Shown here: positions 1 through 11,900 of the stretch, piece by piece | Position numbering within the stretch: the stretch's first letter is position 1 | How the letters are laid out: each line of letters starts with the position of its first letter | Assembly: GCA_907165275.2 (NCBI GenBank) | Contig: OU015655.1 | Location: 13,466,501-13,530,500 of the forward strand | DNA from: Zygaena filipendulae | Lineage: Eukaryota; Arthropoda; Insecta; Lepidoptera; Zygaenidae | DNA length: 64,000 nt | Direction of reading: 5' to 3' | Made by a program: the position numbers and the translations under genes | Notes under the pieces: model-generated | Databases searched by the model: none | What the model was told of the DNA's origin: nothing | Seen by the model: the letters and a program-made list of their open reading frames with translations, nothing else

Positions 1-270
1 GATTTAGCGTAATAGTGATCTATTAGTGATGAACAGTGTGTGGAAACAGTGAACTAAGGAAATGGGGGCGTTCATCGGGAAGTTGTCGTTTCACTATACA
101 ATTTCCCACAGAGCGTCCTATCAAGGTTCAACTGTGAAGAGTTGCTGCCAAAAGTTCCGGTAAAGCACCGAAATGCGTCTCACCAATGCATTTCCATGTA
201 AATAACTTCAGAAGAACAAAATACAACAGAATTTTGTTCTTCCCATTGGGGTAAATTTAACAAAAATAAA
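1..270 (+). repeat. SINE-like repeat (GAACAGTGTGTGG family), left end cut by window
   Basis: Shares GTGATGAACAGTGTGTGG, CAGAGCGTCCTA and GTTGCTGCCAAAAGTTCCGG with copies near 8.45 and 38.9 kb. It lies in the last visible protease intron. Confidence 0.75.
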
Positions 271-321
271 AAAAGAATCCTTGGTGTTTTTAATTATTAT
301 TATTATTACAACAATACCAAC

Positions 322-3300
322 CTCGTATGTATATGGCGGGCGAGTCCCCGTCGAGGGTGGCGGTGATGCCGAGCGCGTGCCACGGGTCCACGGAGCCGTG
401 CACGTACACGACGCGCCGCGCGCCGCTCTCGAGCGCGCCGTACGCGAGGTTCGTCCAGCGCGCCGCCGCGCCCACCAGCGCGCCGTCGAACCTGCGCACG
501 TTATTTAATCGTTAGAATTAGTATTTCGCACACGGAATAAGCTGTTTGACTACTCTTTTTTTTTCTAAATTCTATTTAATCCGTCAGTTAGATAATGAAA
601 AAATAATGGACACGTATTTTTTGATAGACGATTCAAGAGGAAGGATTATACGTACAGTTTATCCTGGAATTTCTGCGGTACCTCCGAAATTACCGCGGGT
701 GAACCCGCAGGGGACAACTAGTTCAAGATACTGTTCGAAATTAAAGTACAAAACCAAAGCGTTACCGTGGCAACCGATCACAAAGATAATAATAATAGAA
801 TGAAATAATAATAAGCTTACTTGTTATCAACTTATTATATTTTTTTTGTCAAAACTTTGTTTATTCAAAATTTCAAAACCTAGGTAAAATCAGAGTTTGG
901 TATCAAGGTGAAGGTGCAAAGCGAGAGCGACGCCTAGTGTGCCACCCACTTGTGTCCGAACACGTCCTGGCACTGCCGCACGAAGAAGTCGAGCGTGAGC
1001 ATGTCGCCGAACACCTCGGGCTCCGCCGCCGTCGTCTGGTAGAACCCGAACTCGGTGCACGTCTGGTACAACCACTGGCGGCCTGACGACCACAGAAAAC
1101 ATATATAATTAACTACAACAGCCAGATAGGAACCGCTTCCGGCAATAAATAAATACTAAATAGTGAATAGGTACCTCCTTCGGATCCCTCCCCGGAGCCG
1201 TGGGAGGTGTTCCTGAGCGTTTTGATCATATTGTCGTAGCTGTAGTCGAGACAGGTCTCGTTGGACTCGGCCAGCATGAGCGTGCTGAACTCGGCCAGCC
1301 TGTGGAGCGCGCTCGCCGAGCCGGGTTCCGTCAGCATGTCGCACACCTGCTCACGGAAAAACGAACATTGTACGTTAGGTACTGGCCGTTTTTGGTACAA
1401 CAGTAAAAAAAAGGAAAAACGAACATTGTACGTTAGGTACTGGCCGTTTTTGGTACAACAGTAAAAAAAAGGAAAAACGAACATTGTACGTTAGGTACTG
1501 GCCGTTTTTGGTACAACAGTAAAAAAAGGAAAAACGAACATTGTACGTTAGGTACTGGCCGTTTTTGGTACAACAGTAAAAAAAAGGAAAAACGAACATT
1601 GTACGTTAGGTACTGGCCGTTTTTGGTACAACAGTAAAAAAAAGGAAAAACGAACATTGTACGTTAGGTACTGGCCGTTTTTGGTACAACAGTAAAAAAA
1701 AGGAAAAACGAACATTGTACGTTAGGTACTGGCCGTTTTTGGTACAACAGTAAAAAAAAGGAAAAACGAACATTGTACGTTAGGTACTGGCCGTTTTTGG
1801 TACAAAAGTAAAAAACAAGAAAAACGAACATTGTACATTAGGTACTGGCCATAAAACCAACATTGTAAAAAAAAGTTAAGTTAAAAAAAGCAAAACGAAC
1901 TTCGTAGGGTAGATACTGGCCGTTTTTACAGTTTTTTTCAGTTTTACGTGGTCACGTGACATACCGATTCCATTATTTAGTATTCTATGCGTAACCATTG
2001 AAGAATGTCAACCTGGCTAAGGGGGCTGTGTAGGATGAAAAAGAGAAAAAAAATCAAACAAAATCAAACAGGTGTTTATATTATGATTTGTAACTTACAG
2101 AATTAATATTGATGTGTCTGGCAGTTCGGTCGGCGGTGATTCTGTTGTCGTCGTTGTATTGAACCAAGTCGGCGAATTCGTCTGCTATGGAGCTATAGAA
2201 ATTCCTGATGTCTAACTCCGACGCGTCCTTGAGCGGTTTGCAAAGTCTGTAAACGGGGTTTTCATGTACCTACTATAATCTGGAGGCAATAAAACTTTCG
2301 AACCTCAAACTTTAGCGCTAACGTTTTTAACAAACACCGAGGAAGAGTTCCATGAGAGTCAGTAAGATATAACTTTAATACTAATTGTAGTATAAAAAAA
2401 AGTATTGTGGTTCGAACGACGTTTTTTCCATATAAAACCGAGTCCGTTATGTCCGTTACAAAAAAAAAACACATTTCGCAAAAAAATACAGTTGCTTTAT
2501 TTTTCCGTAATACTATAACATAATATACTAGCTGTGCCCTGCGGTTTCACCCGCGGTAATTTCGGAGTTCCCGCGGGAATCCCGGGATAAAAGTACCCTA
2601 TGTCGTTCTCTGTACCCCTTACAACGTGCATGTCAAATTTCATCCAAATCCGTTGAGCCGTTTTTGCATGATTGAGTAACAAACATCCAAACATCCATTC
2701 TTTCACAATTATAATATTAGTAGGATTATACTAGCTGTTACCTGCGGTTTCCCGGGATAAAAAGTACCTAATGTCCTTTTCCGTATCTCTGACAACGTGT
2801 ATGCAAAATTTCATGACGATCCGTCGAGCCGTTGAGGCGTGAAATCGTAACAAACAAACAAACTCACTTTCACATTTGGACGCAGATAAGCAATAACATG
2901 TTAACCCATAAAATTAAGTTATTAATTCAGAACGATTTATTGAGAGTTAGAGAACGTTTTTTAATTATGGTTTTACCTTAATACATTGTTTAGATAAGTA
3001 AAAAAATGTTGAACATAAAAAAATGTTGATACAAAATTGCGCTATAAATTTAAAACACGATTTCTTCAAAATTCCTCCAGTGTGGGTGAACACACTATTG
3101 CTTATCTGCGTCCATTTATAATATTACTAAGGGTTTACTTGAACTCCTTCTCCACGACATCCGGTTTGGTGTTCATCATCGCCACAAGTTGATTGTGAGC
3201 AGCTTTCAATTGTTCCACGCACAGTTCGTCGCCGGTTTTCTCGCGCAACGCTTCGACTACCACCTCATAGTACTCTGAAACATTTAACAATATTAATTCG

Positions 3301-6300
3301 GTGTATTACATAGAATCTGTTAGGGTATGAATATACGAGACAGCACGCCACTGGGGAGTGTGTTGCGGAGCTACTTCTTTTCGGCTATAGCATTAGGAAG
3401 TTGTGAATATTTTGCGGGTGCTGTCATTACAATAGGCTATTTGACTAATTTTTTTTAGTCCGTCTTGTAGATTAATAAAAAATATTGGACACGTATTTTT
3501 TCTTTTTTTACGTAATCAAAAAATATCAGCGATACATTGAGTTGAAATTTTGCGTGACGTCACTAACTAGTGCAGTTTGTATGGTGGCTTGTAGCGGTAA
3601 GAGAGGTCACGAGCCCCCACCCTAAACTTTAATGCGCTTTATCTCTGTGTATTTTCATTTATTGGAAAAATAAAAAAATACGTGTCTAATGATTTTTAAT
3701 TTTCTAAAAGACGGACTAATTAAAATTTTGATTTTTAAAAGTTGTCAACATCCCTATTGTTATTTTATTGACGTCAATAACAGCCACATTATGGGGCCAA
3801 CTTTAAATAAAATTATTTGACTTTAACTTTCATAACCATTGATATATTTTAATATATCAATGTTCATAACAAACCCTTGACAATGCGGATACCATTGTTA
3901 AAATATTCGAGTAGAAAAAAAAAAACACACCCACACATCTTTAGTAAGTTTTTTGAAAGAGCAGTTTTTTTTTGGAAAAGAGCACAATGATCAATTTCAT
4001 CAATAGATAGAGTTGCGATGATGCGATTACTGAGGAAGGTTTATACGTGTGGTTTATCCTGAAAATACCGCGGGATCTCCGAAATTGCCGAGAGTAAACC
4101 CGCCGGGACCGCTAGTTTATTATAAAATCGTAAACAACTCTATTTTATCGCTAACTAGTTTTTGCCAACGGCTTCGCTTGATATATATTTTATCAATCAG
4201 TTTTCTAATACTCAGGTACTAATACTCAGGAACAGTACTTTTACTCTTTCTGTACACCTGACAACGTGTATGTGAAATTTCATGATATTTTCGGCAAGTA
4301 GTTAAGGCGTGAAAGCATAACTCACAAACAAACCCACATTCGCGTTTAAATAATTATTATTTTAGTGAGTGTCTACGTAACAAATTTATTTTATTACCCA
4401 TAAAATTGACTTTGGCCAAAAGTGGGCCACTTGATGAAACAGCACCATACACCAGATGAGGGTACTTGAGGCGGAGCCATGCAGCCAAGGAGCCTGGATA
4501 GGAGCCCCCAAACGCAATCCATTTCACGTTATTCCTGAGTCTGAACTTAATATTCATTGCGCCTATGAAGTTAGCCAGGTCGGCTAGAGCTTGCGAGGAT
4601 GACAAATACTGCAAGTTCTTAGTGCTGAGATCTCTGTCAATACAAAAGAAAATTTTCAACTCAAGACTGTCTAGAAAAAAATTCTTCAAGCAAGGTCAGA
4701 ATGCAAAAAAATGTGGTCCAATAAAGTATACTGTACTAGCTGCTCCCCGCGGTTTCAATTTTTCAATTCTAGGATAAAAGTACCTACCCATGTTCTTCTT
4801 TGTATCCCTAAAAACGTGTATGCAAAATTTCATGAGATTTTATTGGCATTAATTCGGGGTTTTCACATTTATAATAGTAACAATTATACATATTTATGTT
4901 CTGCCCTGGGATTGACACCTGCAGGTTTTATCTTGATAAGAATGTTAAAGGACACCTAGAATGCACAAGGTGGGAAAACAAGATATATTACTGCTAATTT
5001 TAATTACATATTAGGATAATACAAAATGTAAATGAAATCAAATGAAAAAATGAAATGTAGTAAGTTTTTATACTAAGAAAATATTTTTTGAAAGTCACTT
5101 ATGATCAGATGAGCCAAAAGTCATCCTAACCATTTTGTCGATTTTAAAGAAAATCTAGGAATTACTTACATAGTGGGCTGACTTTTGCCATAATAACGGT
5201 GCTCCAAGTTTATACAGAGAGCCTTGAATTTTTTAGCATATTCAATCCAAGCACCTTTGACCATCCACTTTGGATTTGCTGGACCTTCACCACCAATCAT
5301 GAGGAAGACAGGGCCGGGATTATTGAAATCATAGAATGAGTCGTTCACGAAATATCTCTATAAAAAAAACAGTTGTTGAACTTATAACACATTATTATGA
5401 AAAAATTACAATGCCTTTGGATTTGAAAAACTGTACACTGACTCTATGCTGTCGCATAGATGTGGTAATGCAGGTTTTCAGAGAAGCACATTAAAGGGGA
5501 GGGGATGTGTTTGCGCGATATCTGGTGGCTTGTCCCTTCCAAATCAAACAGCAAATATAATGAAAGACATCGACACTTGAAAGGCATCCAAGGAGTGACA
5601 ATGCATAAACTTTACAGGAGACTGATTTAGTTCAAATATTTAAAAAAGAATAGGATTACTGGCGATGGGAGGATGATATGGTAGTAGAGGCAGGAAGAAC
5701 CTGGCACAGGGTGAACGCGAGCAAATGGAGACTGATGGGGAAGGCCTTTGCTATTAGGCACAGAGAAAATAAAGAAGGGAGTTAACTTGTTACCATCGTC
5801 AAAATAGTTTTAAGCAATTGTTTTTCTGAATACAGATTAATAAAAATAAAAAAATAAAAATAAGCCTTATCAGCCAGGACTAAATTTTTAGACACAAAAG
5901 GCATAATATATTATTATTAATTTTTTTTTTTTTTTTTTTAAATATAATAAAGTTTATTTTGCCACAGTGTTATGATTAATAATTACATTGTAACAACAAT
6001 TTGTATTTTATCAATACAATGACGCCTTTTGAGCTTTGATGAAGCTTCCTGATTATTGCAGCGCCAAAGCCATGTCTGCTGACTCTGGTGTACCCGATTT
6101 TTTTTTTCAATCATCAGATCATGCTCCGCATCGTTCTGGGAGAGCATTATTGTGAGCAATAATTCAATCATAGCAAACATTTATTTATTTTTTTTTTTTA
6201 TTTATTTAACCAAAATAAAAAGGACTGGTGAAGGTTTTGATACACAAGTTAGGTACTAATAATTAGGTACTAAACTAATAATGCTAATCAAATTTCTTAA

Positions 6301-7208
6301 GTTTATCCAACTTTATACTATATAAAACCAATCCAAATGCAATCCTATCTAGGACATTATGTAAAACAATAGTAATCATGCTACACTTACACCATGATAA
6401 TTAGGCTTACAATGGCCTCCACACTAGGCAGTCTTGTATCACGGAGGCCCTTATAGATTTAACTTTTTTTTTATTTTTACAAATCCTATGTAACCTAAAT
6501 TCTGGTTTGGAATGAAATAACTATATTTTATTATATACAAAATATCGAATTAACATTGCGAATGATGTTTATGATGTTTATTTGGCAAATGGTCTAGACT
6601 GCATCTGTGCACGAATGAGGAGTTGAGATTTATTTATTTATTCAGGAAAACATACTGCTATAGTTATACACTTAAACAGAACAGATACACAATACATTTG
6701 CCAAAACAGTTTCACAAATAATTAATTCATTTAAAGAAATTATGATATTTTAGTTTTTAGTTTTTAGTATTATGAATTTAGGATAAACTACATAATATTG
6801 TTATTGAATAGAATTAAAAAGAAATCTCATATAACTTTGTAATCACAATGGTTAAGAGAAAATTTGTGTTAGTTATATCTTTTTTGTGGGTTTTTTAATG
6901 CCTAAAATAAAAACATTATTTGGTTTATTATTATTTGGTTGAACTAAGCGAAGACTGTATTTCAACTCTCCAGTGCTCCATAAAATAAATCCAATAAGAC
7001 GTATTCAAACCTGTTTCCATGTATGCAAGTCTGTTGGCCTGAAATGGTCCAATTTCTGTGTGAACCATTGTTCAGGTGGTAACGGTTCACCGTTGTAGCC
7101 GGCCGGCTCACCTAAATTGCCATGTTTACTGCGACCGAATTGAAATTTTTTACCATCAATAACCAAAGGCACAAATAAAAATAAAACAAATTTAATATGA
7201 GTCTGCAT
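322..7208 (-). CDS. S28-family serine protease (K12H4.7 / PRSS16-like), 3' end outside window
   Basis: Eight exons on the minus strand: 7011-7208, 5170-5357, 4398-4633, 3139-3274, 2099-2246, 1175-1346, 950-1082, 322-491. All have GT-AG borders and phases that join without a break, giving 460 residues. Family members are about 500 aa, so one short exon is missing beyond the left edge. The ATG at 7206-7208 opens a signal peptide ([16 protein letters not shown]), followed by the family motifs [21 protein letters not shown] and [12 protein letters not shown]. The nucleophile is Ser173 in FGGSYPGS; the acid is Asp439 in VHGSVDPWH. The catalytic His, expected right after the last codons seen (AIYIRG), is in the missing exon. 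Known S28 enzymes are secreted or lysosomal and cleave after proline (PRCP, DPP7), though K12H4.7-type specificity is not established. No frameshift or stop interrupts the frame, so I read it as a functional gene. Confidence 0.93.
1355..1910. repeat. 58-bp minisatellite, about nine copies
   Basis: Unit GGAAAAACGAACATTGTACG... with GTTAGGTACTGGCCG and TTTTTGGTACAACAGT(A)n; period 58, once 57. Eight units are nearly identical; the ninth (about 1819) and a tenth remnant (about 1885) are diverged. The array lies in protease intron 5 and its first unit ends at the splice acceptor of exon 6. Confidence 0.95.
2529..2725 (-). repeat. CAGCTAGT short interspersed repeat
   Basis: Good reference copy of the commonest repeat here. 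In reverse it runs from TAATATTATAA through AAACGGCTCAACGGATTTGG to GGGTGAAACCGCAGGGCAC and AGCTAGT. At least 30 full or partial copies are scattered over all introns. Confidence 0.85.
2729..2875 (-). repeat. CAGCTAGT short interspersed repeat
   Basis: ACTAGCTGTTACCTGCGGTTT to GAGGCGTGAAATCGTAACAAAC, directly following the previous copy. Confidence 0.78.
2878..3113. mobile_element. MITE, GGACGCAGATAAGCAATA family, copy 1
   Basis: Terminal inverted repeats GGACGCAGATAAGCAAT / ATTGCTTATCTGCGTCC, about 240 bp. Copies 2 and 3 lie at 14.4 and 46.7 kb. No coding capacity. Confidence 0.88.
3346..3845 (+). repeat. LINE 3' tail (TTGTTGCGCAGC family), split by a MITE
   Basis: TGTTGCGGAGCTACTTCTTT and ATAGCATTAGGAAGTTGTGA precede the MITE at 3435-3756; ATTGACGTCAATAACAGCC and a TTTGACTTTAACTTT end follow it. 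Confidence 0.75.
3435..3756 (+). mobile_element. MITE, AGTCCGTC/TGACGTCA family, copy 1
   Basis: Ends GGCTATTTGACTAATTTTT and AAAAGTTGTCAACATCCCTA are inverted. The interior has AGTCCGTCTTGTAG, GGACACGTATTTTTTC and CRE palindromes. It interrupts a LINE 3' tail (3346-3845). Confidence 0.85.
4022..4345. repeat. Two CAGCTAGT-repeat fragments
   Basis: 4022-4117 is a right-end fragment (plus); 4205-4345 is a minus-sense middle (GACAACGTGTATGTGAAATTTC). Confidence 0.6.
4734..4880 (-). repeat. CAGCTAGT short interspersed repeat
   Basis: ACTAGCTGCTCCCCGCGGTTTC to AAAATTTCATGAGATTTTAT. Confidence 0.7.
5663..5785 (+). pseudogene. LINE reverse-transcriptase C-terminal remnant
   Basis: Frame reads [18 protein letters not shown] then [13 protein letters not shown] and a stop. 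This resembles the RW-x-DDI...AG-x-W...W-x-x-L-x-EAF end of RTE-like LINE polyproteins. Protease intron 2. Confidence 0.55.
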
Positions 7209-7467
7209 TTTTAACTATAGCAGACAAAACTTAGTGTAGCCCACTGTCAAGTACCAACAAATAAATCACACTTAACAGTAATTTTATTGCCGTTTATTCC
7301 CCGTAATTTAATTTAACTCTGCGAGGGTAGGTGTGTGTGTTCTGACTGACGTGTCCAATAGTATCCAATATCCATGTAAATTATTTAGAAAAGTTAGGTT
7401 ATGACTTTGTTATGTCCTTGACCTATGACCTACACCTTATTCTTCTGAGACCTACACAAACTACTTA

Positions 7468-7607
7468 AGCGCTCTCCACATTCGCGCGTAGTTCGCGCGC
7501 GAAGCCGCGTAACACCCGCGAACTATAAGTGTGGTATCATGGTTCGCGGGTGTATCGCGGCTGTTTCGCGGTTTGCACGCGGTTCGCGCGCGAATGTGGA
7601 GCGGCCT
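7468..7607. mobile_element. CpG-rich 140-bp MITE with TTA target duplication (PIF/Harbinger-like)
   Basis: Termini GCGCTCTCCACATTCGCGCG and CGCGCGAATGTGGAGCGGCC are inverted; TTA flanks both ends. It is dense in CG dinucleotides and sits 260 bp upstream of the protease ATG. Confidence 0.75.
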
Positions 7608-7687
7608 TTAGAGATAGAAATACTATGCCCACGGCTAGTGATTACCTTCTCTCTGCCCACGGCTATGATCCACACGCCCACAGCCAA

Positions 7688-7815
7688 CCCTTTCGGGGAA
7701 GGCAAAGGAATTTTAGTCCATACAGCCAATTCAGATGTACTTGTTTTCTGAAGTACTTAATTAACATCGAAATGCATTGGTGAGATCATTTCGATGCTTT
7801 AGAGTTGTATAGCGA
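7688..7815 (-). repeat. SINE-like repeat (GAACAGTGTGTGG family), 3' part
   Basis: Reverse complement of the family's 3' portion: CTTTCGGGGAAGGCAAAGG followed by CCAATGCATTTCGATG in the opposite sense. Confidence 0.7.
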
Positions 7816-8346
7816 ATGAGAAGTTTGTTTGTACTACGAGCTACGCCACCAAATTTGAGAATCGGGAGTCAGGACAAAAAACAGGATGAGGTGGATTACT
7901 ATGAACTTAAAATAGGTAAGTAGATACGTTTTATTTTACCACTAGCTGTCCCCCGCGGTTTAGAAAAAGTGAAATATGTGTTGACTGCATGCATTTGGTT
8001 TCTTTTGCATCACTTAAGGAGTAAATTGTTCCTAAAAAATAAAAGTGACGTAACGTAACAGGTTAAGTGTGGCTGTGATTGGTGTTTCATTGCAACGTTT
8101 CATTTCACAAAAATAAAGTTGAATGTTTTGGAAAATTTTGATAACTTTTTAATAAATCTTTCATGATTATGTTTATCTCGGGCCTTACTTTTGAAATATT
8201 GACCCAATTTCTTTTTATAAATTTCATGCAAGCACCCTATTGTAAATTAAAGAATTAGATGACGCGACGTCCATTTGAATCTCGCCAAAAGTCCCAGTAC
8301 TGAACAAAACAAACAAGTGGTGTCAGTTGTCACTAGCTTGATTTTT

Positions 8347-8702
8347 GGCGGCATTTGAGCATAATGAACGGAGTTTTATTTCTTTGCTTTACAAATGAAT
8401 TTTTCGTAGTTAATATTGTGTAAACGTGGTGGAATTTGCAAAATAGTGATCCATTAGTGATGAACAGTGTGTGGAAACAGGGAAATAAAATGAAATGGGG
8501 TGTTCACTGGGAGGTTATCGTTTTACAATATAACTTCCTACAGAGCATCCAATTAAGATTCAATTATGAAAAATTGCTTCCAGAAGTCCCAGTAAATCAT
8601 TGAAATGCATTTTGATGTAAATAACTTTAGAAGAAGGAAGAAACAACAGAATTAGCCGTATGGACTAAGTTTTGTTTGCCTTCCTCAAAAAGGGTAAAAA
8701 AA
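8347..8702 (+). repeat. SINE-like repeat (GAACAGTGTGTGG family)
   Basis: Near full-length copy ending in GCCTTCCTCAAAAAGGGTAAAAAAAT. It lies about 220 bases before the citrate synthase start codon. Confidence 0.75.
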
Positions 8703-8917
8703 TAAGCAATGCCAACCACGTAGTGATTACCTTCTCTCTGGTGCCAACTGCTAACTGATAAATGTCAAAACTTTACGGAATCATAGATTATAGATAGAGG
8801 TAACCTGAGGTTTTTAAATCCTTTCCAAATCATTTGCGGATGCGACGTGATCGATCGCGCGTCGTTGTGTTGTGTGCTTCTCTTGGTACCTTGGAACGTT
8901 AACGCTCGAAAGGGAAC

Positions 8918-11900
8918 ATGGCTCTATTCAGGGTTACATCTACTAAACTAGCAGAAGTGCAGGTAAATAAAACAATTCTGTGCCTATTATTTTAATGGAA
9001 CATTTTGCCCGCCTTTTCGCCCGTAGTTTTTTTTTATTACCTACCTTCTTGGCCAAATTCTGATTTGGACGTTATGTAATGCTATTATCACGTAAGATTT
9101 TGTTTCTTGGAAGCTTTTCTTACTTTTTATATGTGATGAAGCGTGAAGAAGTTGTGAATAAATGGTTTATATGTATTGCCGTTTATGAAGCAGATGGATA
9201 ACCTATACATAAGGTGCGCGGTTTCTTTCTTGTAAATTCTTTATCGTAAAAAACGTATCTACCTACCTAGATTAGACTTTATAGAGATCGTTAAAACTCA
9301 TCTATAGGTAATATGTGCCTTCACAATGTTACATTACCTTCATTACCCAACTACGTAATTATTTTATGTACCTACGTCACTATCATATTGGAAAAAAATA
9401 AATTCCAGCAAACCTCCTTCCATACACACTCACGTCTCACACACACAACTTACACTAAGTTTCATATAAACCATACTACGGTAGATAACTACCTAACTGA
9501 CAAAATTCTTATTTTGAAAAAAAAAAAACATAAAAATGTAGATCTTTAGCCATCTAGAGTCTGTACTGTAGAAAATTAAAGTTTAGTTACTTACTTTACT
9601 TGTAGTAACATTGGTAAGGCCCAGGTTCCTAATCTCAGATCCCTATAACCCATTATGGTTTTTAAAAGTTCTGATGCCTCTAGCTTCCCTGATGCAAAAT
9701 GGATTATCTTTTTCATTATCCCTGTTGATTGCCTCAATAATTGACTTTGTGCATAGCTTGTATATTTTCAACATATTTTCAAAACAATAGTCTTTTCTTT
9801 TGTAACTTGTTAGGTATCACTCATAATATGTAACAGGTTAGTATTTGATAACTAATGTTGAAACAGTTGGAATTACATTTTTCATTAAGTTTGCCAAAAA
9901 ACTTACCTTTACTTAGAGTTTAGAGTTTGTCAATATATCTATGTAAATAATTGGGCCAGAGTTATCTGGCACTTGCTTTTGTGTTAGCCAATATTTTGCT
10001 TTCTAGTAATGGGCTAGTTGACTAATTTTTTTTTTTAGTTCCTCTTGTAGATTAATAAAAAATATTGGACACATTTTTGTTTTCTTTTTTTACATAATCA
10101 AAAAATAATGGTGATATATTGTGTTGAAACTTCGCGTGATGTCACTAACCATCATCATCCCTATTCAAATATGACTGAATATTCACTTCACTTAGTTTAT
10201 GGCTTCTATTTTAATAATACCTAACAGGTATGGTTTCTGCAGTTTGACCTTGTGTATGACAATGACATACTTTGTCATTGTCATGTTCCACATAACACAG
10301 TACCTACTTACAACAAATATTCAATCACTTTTGACCACAGATCTGAAGCGATTAAAGTGGTGAAGTGAAGTGAGATGCTCATTATTAAAGTAGCGCGTGA
10401 ACTATTCATTATGATCTACCATAGCAGCTATAGCCAACTACATTTGGATTGTAGTTTGTAAAATCTGAATAATTCCCAATACAAATACATACAATACAAT
10501 ACTCGTTTTGATGAGTAGATGTAAAGTTCTACAAAATATTATAATTACACACACATATATTTTTCATACTTATTTAGCCTTTGAGGCAGCAACTCAAATT
10601 TAGGTTGTTTAAGTCAAGATAGTACCTAAGACACATTAATAATTATAAGAAAAACTTAATCAATCTATGATTAAGCTACAATGGACATTTAAAGTCTATA
10701 TTATGAGAGTTGATTCAAGGGCCTTCCATGAGATAAAAATAGTGAAGGACCAGTCAATGTGGATGTGCAGTGCTTATAGGTATTTGCCCACCGGTGAACA
10801 GGCTCTGATGATAATGGGGCTTACTTACACTAAATTTGGAATTTATTCTTAAAAACATCATCCATGTACATAGTTGTTTTTTAGCATTTTAGAGTATTTT
10901 GCTTTTCAGGCAAATTACTATTTAAACTTACCTCAGGCGTTTTGCTATAATATGTTTTTGATGCCAAGTTAACGATTCATTTATCATAGCACTTTTACAA
11001 ATTGAATAAAAGTGAAAATTTTAATTAGGTATGTAAGTGTTATTAAAACTTCAACCTGCAAAGTTTTTCGATTATTTTAAAAACCGATCGTTATTTGTCT
11101 CCAAAAGTTTGCATAGTAGGAAGTTGATGAGCTATCGACAGACCTAATACTGTTCAAGGCCCTTATTCACTATGACCAACAACATTCCTTGTCCATAACG
11201 CGCGTCCCAAAAACACTATCCCAAACACTCCAGATGCAAAAATAATGAAGGATAGGTTACCTACCTACTTAATAAGTTAGTTAAGGTAGGTAGTCAGTTA
11301 TTCTACCTACCGCTCACTACTTCTTGTTATAATTATGTTCGTAAATATTCTCATGTAAGTGATTTTATTAATCTTTTGAGGATAATAAAGATTCTTAAAC
11401 TGGAAAAAAATTATATTCTTTACTAGCTGTCCCCCGCGATTTCATCCGCGGTAATTTCGGAGTTCCCGCGGTAATTCCGGGAAAAAAGTGCTGTAGTTTA
11501 CGGTGATAAGCAGTTTCCCGCATTAATTGCGGAGTTCCCGCGGGAATTCCGGGATAAAAACTATCCTATCTTTTAAGTTGGACCATATTATAAATGGTTA
11601 CAAAATTTTATCAAAATCCGAGTAGTTTCGGAGTTCATCGCGGACAAACAACGTGACACGTGATTTATATATATTAGATGACAAATGAAGCGTTATAAAT
11701 GTATTTTTTTAAAGTGAAACTTCTTTGAACACGAGGACAAAGCAATTTAAGTGGCGCCTTATCTTACCGCGACGTGTTATGGTCATAGTGAATAGGGGCC
11801 CAATTTAAAATTGAGATATTATTGGGATGGCGATTAACCACGTTATCGTCGTTGAGTATGCGTGTTGTTTGCAATGACATTAGTGTGTGAACCGAGTCCT

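Larger units (their letters stand above)
7209..8917. promoter_or_regulatory. Divergent intergenic/promoter region between the S28 protease and citrate synthase
   Basis: About 1.7 kb separates the two start codons, which point away from each other. It holds a CpG-rich MITE (7468-7607), a minus-strand piece of a SINE-like repeat (7688-7815), a plus-strand copy of the same repeat (about 8347-8702) and roughly 200 unique-looking bases before the citrate synthase ATG. No TATA box is evident. The CpG-containing stretch 8838-8890 just before the citrate synthase ATG is the likeliest start-site region. Confidence 0.5.

Noticed and set aside
1355..1860. CRISPR-like array
   Set aside because: Units are contiguous tandem copies with no unique spacers, in a eukaryotic intron; it is a minisatellite.
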